This document shows positions 34,149 to 40,880 of a stretch of 64,000 nt of DNA, one piece after another. This stretch comes from Curtobacterium sp. TC1 (GTDB taxonomy: Bacteria; Actinomycetota; Actinomycetes; Actinomycetales; Microbacteriaceae): contig NZ_CP081964.1 of NCBI RefSeq assembly GCF_019844075.1, positions 1,798,001 to 1,862,000 of the forward strand, in the 5' to 3' direction. The number at the start of each line of letters is the position of its first letter. The stretch's first letter is position 1. Below the pieces are notes generated by a model, which was not told where the DNA came from, searched no databases, and saw only the letters and a program-made list of their open reading frames with translations. A program made the translations under genes and the position numbers.

Positions 34149-34190
34149 CAATCCAATTGATTGACAAATTCGTATGACCAGAGACGCTAG
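34149..34190. promoter_or_regulatory. ROK operator and promoter region
   Basis: CAATC-CAATT-GATTG (34149-34163) is a symmetric AT-rich element in otherwise very GC-rich DNA, followed by TTGACA (34161-34166), a consensus -35 box. It lies between the ROK gene start (34196) and the divergent sugar importer. Likely the ROK operator controlling both directions. Confidence 0.65.
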
Positions 34191-34195
34191 GGACC

Positions 34196-35443
34196 ATGTC
34201 CGAGCCGCGTCAACCCCTTCCTGACACCGTGGTGCAGGGCAGAACGGGCGGCACCAACCTGGTGCGCGTCGGGGTCCAGAATCGTGCGCTCGTGCTCGAC
34301 CTCGTCCGCCGCCGGGGGCCGTTCGCCCGGGCCGATCTGGTGCGTGCGACCGGGCTCAGCGCGCAGACGGTGTCGAACATCGCCGCCGGACTCGTGGGGG
34401 CGGGGCTGGTGCGCGAGGTACCGGGCGGTGGGCGACGGCTCGAGGTCGTCGCGGGGTCGCGGTCGGCCATCGGGGTGCACCTCGACCCGGCGCACCTGGT
34501 CGTGGTGCGCACCGACCTGACCGGTGCCGTGCTGGCCGTCGAGCACGTCGACCTGGACGCGACCGACGACCCGGCGCGGACGCTCGACACGATGGCCGCG
34601 GCCGTGCGGCGCGTCCGCGGCCGCCGGTCCGCCCCTGCCGGCATCGGCCTGGCCGTCCCCGGATCGATCGACCCGGACGGCGTCCGGATGGGCACCCCAG
34701 CGCAGTTGCCCGCCTGGTGGTCGCTGCCCGTCACCGACGAGCTCACCGCCCGGACCGGTCTGCCCGTGCTCCTCGAGAAGGACGGCGTCGCGAGCGCCCT
34801 CGGCGAGGTCTGGGCCGAGCCCGCTGCCGACGACCTGGTGTCCGTCTTCCTCGGGCACGGGATCAGCGCGGCGACGGTCGCGGCCGGCGAGGTGGTCCGC
34901 GGCGCCACCGGCAACGCCGGCGAGTTCGGGGGCATGCCGGTCGAGGCGCACGGCCGCTGGACCGAGGTCTGGGAGGCCTGTCAGCCCCTGCAGCAGGTCC
35001 GGCGCGCGGTCACCGCCGGGCTGCTCCCCGCGGGGATCCCGCTCGACCGGGCCACCGACGTCCGACACGCGTTCGCGCGGCTCTGCGCGACGCCGGCCGC
35101 GGCACCGCTGGTCGCCGAGGCCGGGGCCGCCCTCGGATCCGCGCTCGCACACGTCGTCGAGCTGCTCGACGTGCCGCAGGTCACGATCGGTGGCAGCGCG
35201 GCCCTCGCCGGCGGCGACGTCTTCATCGCGGCCGTCCGGGAGCGGCTGGCCGTCCGCCTGCCGCAGGGGCCGTTCCCGACGGTCGCGGCGACCGCCTTCG
35301 GCGAGGCCTCGGTCGCCCGCGGTGTGGCCTGCGCGGTGCTGCAGGCCGACCTCGCCGTGCCCGCCCCCGCCGTCCGCGGTGCCGGTCCGGGGCGTCGACC
35401 GGGAGGCCCGGTGCACCTCCGCAGCATCGCCCACCCCTGGTGA
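34196..35443 (+). CDS. ROK family transcriptional regulator
   Basis: A 415-residue ROK repressor. The N-terminal winged HTH is about residues 25-75: NRALVLDLVRRRGPFARADL then VRATGLSAQTVSNIAAGLVG. The sugar-kinase-like domain starts at AIGVHLDPAHLVVVRTDLTG and has VPGSIDPDGVRMG and GNAGEFGGMPVEAHGRW. The classic ROK zinc-binding CxCGxxGC motif is not seen (only WEACQPLQQVR in that area), so it may not bind zinc. Divergent from the sugar importer operon, which it probably controls. Confidence 0.92.
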   Translation: MSEPRQPLPDTVVQGRTGGTNLVRVGVQNRALVLDLVRRRGPFARADLVRATGLSAQTVSNIAAGLVGAGLVREVPGGGRRLEVVAGSRSAIGVHLDPAHLVVVRTDLTGAVLAVEHVDLDATDDPARTLDTMAAAVRRVRGRRSAPAGIGLAVPGSIDPDGVRMGTPAQLPAWWSLPVTDELTARTGLPVLLEKDGVASALGEVWAEPAADDLVSVFLGHGISAATVAAGEVVRGATGNAGEFGGMPVEAHGRWTEVWEACQPLQQVRRAVTAGLLPAGIPLDRATDVRHAFARLCATPAAAPLVAEAGAALGSALAHVVELLDVPQVTIGGSAALAGGDVFIAAVRERLAVRLPQGPFPTVAATAFGEASVARGVACAVLQADLAVPAPAVRGAGPGRRPGGPVHLRSIAHPW

Positions 35444-35535
35444 GCGGGAGCGTCCAGGGCGCGGGGCCGGCCGCGCGCGTGACGCCGTGCGACGACGTCG
35501 GCGCGGCCGCCGTCGCGACGCCGTAGCGTCGGAGC

Positions 35536-36345
35536 ATGAGCACGACGACGCCGACCGCATCCGACTTCGCCACCGAGTGGGCCGCCTGGCACGACGAGCA
35601 CGAGCGGGCTCGGGCGAGCGAGCACGGCTTCCTGGCCATCACGAGCATCCGGTGGCTCGCCGCGACACCCGAGCGCTTCGACGACGCACCCGGCACGTGG
35701 TCGACCGGCGAGGGCGGCCCCGTCGTCGAACTCGCCGAGGGCGAGACGGTCGAGGTCGACGGGCAGCCGGTCACCGGCACCCACCGCTTCGGGCCGTTGC
35801 CCGAACGGTCGAGCACCGCCGTGGTGTGGCAGGACGGCGACGAGTCCGTCGTGATCGAGGTCGCCCGACGTGGCGGCAGCGACGTCATCCGCCCGCGGCA
35901 CCCCGGCAACCCGACCCGGACCGAGTACCCCGGGACCCCGACGTACGAGCCGTCGGAACGCTTCGTCGTCGACGCGCACTTCGAACCGTTCGACGAACCG
36001 CGCGAGGTCACCGTCGGCTCCGTCGTCGACGGCCTGCAGCACGTCTACTCGGCGCCGGGCGTGCTGACCTTCGACCTCGACGGGCCGCGGTCGCTGCTCG
36101 CGTTCAACGGGCACGGCGACGGCCTGCACGTCCTGTTCACCGACCGCACCAGCGGTGTCACGACGTACGCCGCCAACCGGAGCCTGGACATCGCCGCCCC
36201 GGATGCCACCGGCGCGACCCGGATCGACTTCACCCGCGCCACGAACTTGCCGTGCGCGTACACGGCGCACGCGACGTGCCCGCTGCCCCCGGCCGAGAAC
36301 CGGCTCGACGTGGCCATCGAGGCGGGGGAGCGGCTGCCCGCCTGA
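35536..36345 (+). CDS. DUF1684 family protein
   Basis: A 269-residue protein of DUF1684. HGFLAITSIRWLAATPERFD near the N-terminus, EYPGTPTYEPSERFVVDAHF in the middle, and the C-terminal RIDFTRATNLPCAYTAHATC followed by PLPPAENRLDVAIEAGE match the family, whose members are predicted beta-rich and of unknown function. The ATG is about 90 bases downstream of the ROK stop. It may be transcribed with the ROK gene or alone. Confidence 0.9.
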   Translation: MSTTTPTASDFATEWAAWHDEHERARASEHGFLAITSIRWLAATPERFDDAPGTWSTGEGGPVVELAEGETVEVDGQPVTGTHRFGPLPERSSTAVVWQDGDESVVIEVARRGGSDVIRPRHPGNPTRTEYPGTPTYEPSERFVVDAHFEPFDEPREVTVGSVVDGLQHVYSAPGVLTFDLDGPRSLLAFNGHGDGLHVLFTDRTSGVTTYAANRSLDIAAPDATGATRIDFTRATNLPCAYTAHATCPLPPAENRLDVAIEAGERLPA

Positions 36346-36364
36346 GCGGTGTCGCTGAGGGCCG

Positions 36365-36500
36365 CGGACTCCCGACGCGGAACGACGTCCTCGATGTCGT
36401 ACGACGTCGAGGACGTCGTTCGTTGCGCGCGCGGGTCGTTGCAGCCGCGCGGGAGCGACGAGGTCGATGTCGTACGACGGCCACGGTGTCGTTCGGCGTC
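36365..36500. repeat. Intergenic palindrome, family A (one near-perfect, one degenerate copy)
   Basis: AACGACGTCCTCGA (36381-36394) and TCGAGGACGTCGTT (36407-36420) are exact complements around the palindromic core TGTCGTACGACG. A second, degenerate copy follows at about 36454-36496 with the same core word GATGTCGTACGACG. The left flank CCCGACGCGG is shared with the element at 28531. It separates convergent DUF1684 and phosphatase genes. Confidence 0.85.
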
Positions 36501-36517
36501 GGCGGTCGGCGCGCGCG

Positions 36518-37078
36518 TCAGGCGAGCGGGATGCGCTCCCAGGTGCCCGTCGCCCGCCACGCCCGCGCATCGAACGCGAACACGCTGCCCATGCCGGGCT
36601 GGTCGAGCGCGCGTGACACCGGCGCTCCCGTCAGGTCGGCGAGCAGGAGCGCCCCGACCGCACCGTGCGACACGATGGTCGCGTCGCCCGCCGCAGTGAG
36701 CCGCCGGACCGCTCCGACGATGCGGGCCTGGGCGTCGACGGCGCGCTCCCATCCGCGGACCGACCGGACCGGCTCGGCGAAGAACCGGTCGACGACCCCC
36801 TCGAACTCGGTCGGTGGCAGGTAGCCCGTCGCGCTGCGGTCGATCTCGCCGAGCAGCTCGTCCTGCGTCGGCACGTGCCCGACCGCGGCCCCGAGCAGCT
36901 CGGCGGTCTCGACGGCCTTGCGTTCCGTGCTCGACACGATGCGATCGACACCCGAGTCCCACGCCAGCGCGTCCGCCCGCCCGGCACGGGTGCGCCCGAC
37001 GACGGACAGTCCCCACGACTCGATCGGTTCGGCGGGTTCCACGACGACCTCGGCGTGGCTCAGGAAGTACGAGACCAT
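36518..37078 (-). CDS. Histidine phosphatase-like protein with altered RHG motif
   Basis: A 186-residue protein of the histidine phosphatase superfamily. The start FLSHAEVVVEPAEPIESWGL replaces the usual RHG by SHA, keeping the catalytic His and following Glu but losing the first phosphate-binding Arg and the Gly. Downstream elements are intact: VDRIVSSTERKAVETAELLG with the second Arg, EIDRSATGYLPP and IVSHGAVGALLLADL with the second His. It could be a weak or non-canonical phosphatase. The start is 62 bases from the divergent reverse transcriptase start. Confidence 0.85.
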   Translation of the reverse strand: MVSYFLSHAEVVVEPAEPIESWGLSVVGRTRAGRADALAWDSGVDRIVSSTERKAVETAELLGAAVGHVPTQDELLGEIDRSATGYLPPTEFEGVVDRFFAEPVRSVRGWERAVDAQARIVGAVRRLTAAGDATIVSHGAVGALLLADLTGAPVSRALDQPGMGSVFAFDARAWRATGTWERIPLA

Positions 37079-37140
37079 CAGGCGATCCTGGCACGGACCG
37101 GGGTGGTGTGCGCGTCGGGGGCCCGTCGTAGGGTGATCGC

Positions 37141-38625
37141 GTGGAGTTCCCGGGGGAGGCGGCCGGCGCGCGTGACGCGTCGACCTCTCCGGGGGCACCC
37201 CGGGGCACGCAGGACCAGCAGGACGACACGCCCCGAGCAGGCGAGCGCGCTCCGCGCGCGACGCTGCACGGAGGCACCGACAGGTCCTCCGGGAACCCCA
37301 CGCCCCTCTCCGTCGTCACCGCGGCGCTGGCCGATGCGTTCCTGACCGCCGAGCGGTGGGAGGCGGACGAGCTGACGGCCGTCGGGTACGTGGTCGTCGG
37401 CGTCGAGCGCGCCTACGTCGGGCTCGCGGTCGCTGCCGCGCTCGAGGCGTACCCGCGGCCGCCGGTGGACGCTCCGCGCCGGCTCGCGGCCGTGCTCGCC
37501 GCTGCGCCGCGCCTCGTCGCGCTGCACCGGTCGCGCGAGGACCGTCGGCCGGTCCGGGTGCTCGTGCGCCGGGCCACCGCGGTCCGTGCCCGTCCGGAGA
37601 CCGCGAGCCGGTTGCTCGTCGACACCCTGCCCGAGCTCGCCCGGGCACTCGACCTCACCGTCGGCCGGCTGCTCTGGCTCGCCGACACCCGCGCGTGGAA
37701 CCGCCGCTCCGGGCCCTCGAGCCCGCTCCACCACCACCGGCACGAGTGGATCACCCGGCCCGGTCGTGCGCCTCGCCTGCTCGAGAAGCCGATGGACATG
37801 CTCCGCCGCACCCAACGGACGATCCTCGACGAGCTCCTGACGATGTTGCCGGTGCACGACGCCGCGCACGGCTTCGTACCCGGCCGGAGCGTCGTCACGG
37901 GAGCAGCGGTGCACACCGGTCAGCAGGTCGTGGTCACCGCGGACCTCACCACGTTCTTCGCGAGCGTCTCCGCGCCGACCGTCTACGGCGTCTTCCGGGC
38001 TGCCGGGTTCGCGGAGCCGCTCGCGCACGTGCTGACAGGGCTCTGCACCCACCGGGTACCGGTCCACGTGCTCAGCGCGATGCCCGCCGGCGGCTCGCCG
38101 GAGGAACGCCACGCGCTCCGCCAGGCGTTGGCGACGGCGCACCTGCCCCAGGGCGCACCGACGTCGCCCGCGCTGGCGAACACCTCGCTGCGGCACCTCG
38201 ACGCCCGGCTGGCCGGGTGGGCCGGGGCCGTCGACGCGGTGTACACCCGCTACGCCGACGACCTGACGTTCAGCGGCGGCGACCGGCTCGCCGCGCGCCC
38301 GGACGCGTTCCTGCGGGGCGTCGACCGGATCGTGACCGAGCAGGGGTACCGGCTCAACCCGTCGAAGACCCGGGTGCGGCGCCGCGGGGTCCGGCAGTCG
38401 GTCACGGGTGTCGTGGTCAACGAGCGGCCGTCGCCCGGGCGCCGCGAGGTCGACCGGCTGCACGCCGTCCTGCACAACGCCGCGGTGCACGGGCCAGCCT
38501 CGCAGAACCGTTCGGGTCACCCGGAGTTCCGGGCGCACCTGCTCGGGCGCATCGGGTGGGTCGAGCAGGTCAACCCGGGCCGCGCCCGACGGCTCCGCGA
38601 GGAGTTCGCCCGCATCGTGTGGTGA
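37141..38625 (+). CDS. Retron-type reverse transcriptase with long N-terminal region
   Basis: A 494-residue RNA-directed DNA polymerase. From the N-terminus: a low-complexity start (1-56), a helical region (57-185) ending in LLWLADTRAWNRR, the pre-RT basic segment HEWITRPGRAPRLLEKP (201-217), AAHGFVPGRSVVTGAAVH (241-258) with an NAxxH-like GAAVH, VTADLTTFFASV with catalytic Asp268, LPQGAPTSPALAN (335-347), YADD (371-374), NPSKT (406-410) and VTG (421-423). NAxxH and VTG point to retron enzymes, and the ~200-residue N-terminal region resembles myxobacterial-type retron RTs. No maturase, HNH, integrase or Cas1 domain is present. The GTG start has only a weak ribosome-binding site. The gene is divergent from the phosphatase, and no obvious effector gene is co-directional next to it; the next gene is metabolic. 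Confidence 0.93.
   Translation: MEFPGEAAGARDASTSPGAPRGTQDQQDDTPRAGERAPRATLHGGTDRSSGNPTPLSVVTAALADAFLTAERWEADELTAVGYVVVGVERAYVGLAVAAALEAYPRPPVDAPRRLAAVLAAAPRLVALHRSREDRRPVRVLVRRATAVRARPETASRLLVDTLPELARALDLTVGRLLWLADTRAWNRRSGPSSPLHHHRHEWITRPGRAPRLLEKPMDMLRRTQRTILDELLTMLPVHDAAHGFVPGRSVVTGAAVHTGQQVVVTADLTTFFASVSAPTVYGVFRAAGFAEPLAHVLTGLCTHRVPVHVLSAMPAGGSPEERHALRQALATAHLPQGAPTSPALANTSLRHLDARLAGWAGAVDAVYTRYADDLTFSGGDRLAARPDAFLRGVDRIVTEQGYRLNPSKTRVRRRGVRQSVTGVVVNERPSPGRREVDRLHAVLHNAAVHGPASQNRSGHPEFRAHLLGRIGWVEQVNPGRARRLREEFARIVW
37150..37291 (+). ncRNA. Candidate msr/msd RNA region (hairpin cluster)
   Basis: Three strong hairpins lie in the 5' part of the reverse transcriptase reading frame: CCGGGG-GCA-CCCCGG (37189-37203), GCGCGC-TCC-GCGCGC (37245-37259) and CGGAGG-C-ACC-GACA-GGT-CCTCCG (37269-37291). 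The 56 encoded residues are of low complexity and lie outside any domain, so this stretch may serve mainly as structured RNA. Retron RNAs normally lie just upstream of the RT. Assignment is speculative; no clear a1/a2 pair or branching guanosine was identified. Confidence 0.25.
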
Positions 38626-38652
38626 TGCCGTCGGCGGACCGTGTGACGTCCG

Positions 38653-38677
38653 GTTGCGCTCCGTTGCCCCGCGTTGC
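38653..38677. promoter_or_regulatory. Three GTTGC words at 10-bp spacing
   Basis: GTTGC occurs at 38653, 38663 and 38673, exactly one helical turn apart, within 70 bases upstream of the DszC-like gene start. Regular 10-bp spacing suggests binding of a regulator on one DNA face. Similar CGCAAC words occur upstream of other genes of the monooxygenase island. Confidence 0.4.
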
Positions 38678-38720
38678 GGCGGCCGGCCGCGCCGTGATCG
38701 CACCTGGGTAGCGTGCCGCC

Positions 38721-39941
38721 ATGTGTCCGAGTGAGATCCCGGCCGACGACCGCTACGACGAGCTGATCGCACCGCTCCGGCCCGTCATCGAGCGGATCGG
38801 CATCGACGCCCGCCAGCGGGAACGCGAGGAGCGTCTCGCCACGGAACAGCTCGGCTGGCTCGTCGACGCCGGCTTCGCACGGTGGCGGACGCCGGTCGCG
38901 TGGGGCGGGGTCGGTGCCCGTCTGTCCGACGTGTTCCGGGCGATCGCCGAGATCGCCGAGGTCGACCCGAACCTGGCGCACGTGTGGCGGAACCACTTCT
39001 CGTTCGTCGAGGACCGCGTGCACGCCGAGGGCACCGCGTTCGACCGTGCGATCGTCACGCGGCTCGGGGACGGCGAGTTCGTCGGCGGCGGGTGGAGCGA
39101 GTCGCCGAACCCGGCCGGGGGCGACCTGACCACGCGGATCGTCCGCGATGCGGGAGGCACCTGGCGGCTGACCGGTCGGAAGTTCTACTCGACGGGCAGC
39201 GTCTACGCCCGGTGGATCACGGTCATGGCGCTCGACGACACCGGTGCACGGTTCGTCGCGCTCGTCGACGCCCAGGACCCCGGCGTCGTGGTGGGTGACG
39301 ACTGGGACGGCTTCGGCCAGCGCATCACCGGCAGCGGGAGCGTGACGTACACCGACGTGCCGGTGCCCGACGAGCGGGTGCTGCCGTACGCGACCCGGTA
39401 CCCGTACCAGGAGCAGTACTACCAGACGGTGATGCACGCGATCCTCGTCGGCATCGGTCGCGCCGCGCTGCGCGAGGGCGTCGAGGCACTCCGATCCCGG
39501 GCACGCGGACACCACAACGGCACCGCTGTTGACCCGACCCGCGATCCGGAGCTGCTGAGCGTGATCGGTACCGTCGACGCCCGGGTGCACGCCGCCGACG
39601 CTGCGTTCGCCGCGAGTCTCGGCCCGGTGGACGCGGCCGTCCACCGGCACACCGCCCTGCGTGCGGCCGGTGCGGAACCGTCGACCGACCCGGTGCTCCG
39701 GGCGGCGCTCGAACGCAGCTGGGTCGCCGTGGCGCGCGCCCAGACGGTCGTCACCGACGCGGTGCTCGACGCGACGACGCTGGTGTTCGACGCCCTCGGG
39801 TCCTCGGGGACGTTCCGCTCGCTCGGCCTCGACCGGCACTGGCGGAACGCCCGCACCCTGTCGTCGCACAACCCCCGGGTGCACAAGCGCCGCATCGTCG
39901 CCGACCTGCTCGTCAACGGTGCGACTCCGCTGGACCGCTGA
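38721..39941 (+). CDS. DszC/SfnC-like flavin monooxygenase (acyl-CoA dehydrogenase fold)
   Basis: A 406-residue acyl-CoA dehydrogenase-fold protein of the group-D monooxygenase branch (DszC, SfnC). N-terminal LATEQLGWLVDAGFARWRTP, WGGVGARLSDVFRAIAEIAE, HVWRNHFSFVED with the DszC-like Arg-Asn-His, VGGGWSESPNPAG, WRLTGRKFYSTGSVYARW, and the C-terminal FRSLGLDRHWRNARTLSSHN with His residues lining the active site. Such enzymes use FMNH2 and O2 to oxygenate thiophenes, sulfones or related sulfur compounds. It heads a three-gene set with a shortened LLM and a full LLM enzyme. Confidence 0.9.
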   Translation: MCPSEIPADDRYDELIAPLRPVIERIGIDARQREREERLATEQLGWLVDAGFARWRTPVAWGGVGARLSDVFRAIAEIAEVDPNLAHVWRNHFSFVEDRVHAEGTAFDRAIVTRLGDGEFVGGGWSESPNPAGGDLTTRIVRDAGGTWRLTGRKFYSTGSVYARWITVMALDDTGARFVALVDAQDPGVVVGDDWDGFGQRITGSGSVTYTDVPVPDERVLPYATRYPYQEQYYQTVMHAILVGIGRAALREGVEALRSRARGHHNGTAVDPTRDPELLSVIGTVDARVHAADAAFAASLGPVDAAVHRHTALRAAGAEPSTDPVLRAALERSWVAVARAQTVVTDAVLDATTLVFDALGSSGTFRSLGLDRHWRNARTLSSHNPRVHKRRIVADLLVNGATPLDR

Positions 39942-39962
39942 CCGCTCGGCCGTAACGGACCG

Positions 39963-39979
39963 TCACGGGGCGCAACCCG
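39963..39979 (+). promoter_or_regulatory. TCACGGnnCGCAAC element, copy 1
   Basis: TCACGGGGCGCAACCCG is found about 120 bases upstream of the short LLM gene. It matches TCACGGTCCGCAACACCCG at 42381 upstream of the AhpD-like gene. Possible common operator. Confidence 0.35.
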
Positions 39980-40097
39980 CCGACACCTGTGTGCGCCGCG
40001 CCGAGGCGAGCCCCTACGGTCGGTGCACCGGCTCGCCACGGACGCTGGGGAGGCGACCGTGGCGGGCCGTTCTGCGCACCCGAACGGGAGGACCACC

Positions 40098-40880
40098 GTG
40101 ACCACCGCCCCCGCACCACCCGTCGTCGCCGTGCCGGACGCGGACCTCGCAGCAGCGGCAGCCACGCTCGGCGGCATCGCCCGACTCGCGGACCGCCTCG
40201 CCGGTTCCGGTGCCGCCGTGGTCGCCGTCGGCACCGACCGCTTCGATCTGGCGACGAGCACCGGCCACCGACTGGACCCCACCACCGCGACGCTCGCCCT
40301 CGGCCGCGCGCTGCCGGACCACGGGTTCCTCGTCGCCGTGGCCCCGACCCGCGAGCACCCGTACAACGCCGCCCGCCGGGTCCTCTCGCTCGACCACGTC
40401 CTGGACGGTCGGGTGGGCGCCGTCGTCGGTGCCCGCGACCACGGCGCAGCGAGCACCGCTGAGCAGCACGACCCTGCCGAGTTCGCCCGGGTGCTCCGCG
40501 GGCTGTGGCGCACCTGGCCGCTCGACAGCATCGTCGGGGACCGCACGTCGGGGCTCTTCGCGCACACCGACCGGATCCGACCGCTCGACCACGACGGCGG
40601 ACCGGACGGCTACCGCGTCCGGGGACCGCTCACGACGCCGTCGAGCCGGCAGGGCGAACCCGTCCTCGCGGTCTGGCACGACGTCGACCTGCCCGGAGCG
40701 GACCTCGTCCTGGGCGGGACCGCGCACCCGCTCGCACCGCTGCCGGCGGCGAGGTCCGAGGCGGAGCCGCACCGGGCCTCCCGGTCGACCGCGACGCGAC
40801 CACCACGACCACCGCGAGCAGCGCGACCGACGCTCCGCACCCTGCTGGGACTCCCGGACCCGACGGCGGTGACCGCGTGA
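40098..40880 (+). CDS. Shortened LLM-type monooxygenase homologue
   Basis: A 260-residue relative of NtaA-type enzymes that is little more than half the usual length. EHPYNAARRVLSLDHVLDGR corresponds to EPYHVARTLASLDHLSGGR of its neighbours, FARVLRGLWRTWPLDSIVGD to the WDSWDDDAIVAD block, and YRVRGPLTTPSSRQGEPVLA to RVRGPLNIARPPQGHPLL. The first ~45 residues and the entire C-terminal half with the flavin-phosphate end of the barrel are missing, replaced by a short Arg/Pro-rich tail. The GTG start has a GGGAGG ribosome-binding site and overlaps the next gene by GTGA, so it is translated. It may be a regulatory or structural partner rather than an enzyme. Confidence 0.8.
   Translation: MTTAPAPPVVAVPDADLAAAAATLGGIARLADRLAGSGAAVVAVGTDRFDLATSTGHRLDPTTATLALGRALPDHGFLVAVAPTREHPYNAARRVLSLDHVLDGRVGAVVGARDHGAASTAEQHDPAEFARVLRGLWRTWPLDSIVGDRTSGLFAHTDRIRPLDHDGGPDGYRVRGPLTTPSSRQGEPVLAVWHDVDLPGADLVLGGTAHPLAPLPAARSEAEPHRASRSTATRPPRPPRAARPTLRTLLGLPDPTAVTA

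Noticed and set aside
37141..38625. Reverse transcriptase as a group II intron maturase, diversity-generating retroelement or CRISPR-associated RT
   Set aside because: No maturase X or HNH domain and no intron-like RNA ends are seen; no template/variable repeat pair or variable protein gene nearby; no cas1 or CRISPR array in the window. VTG and the NAxxH-like motif favour a retron enzyme.
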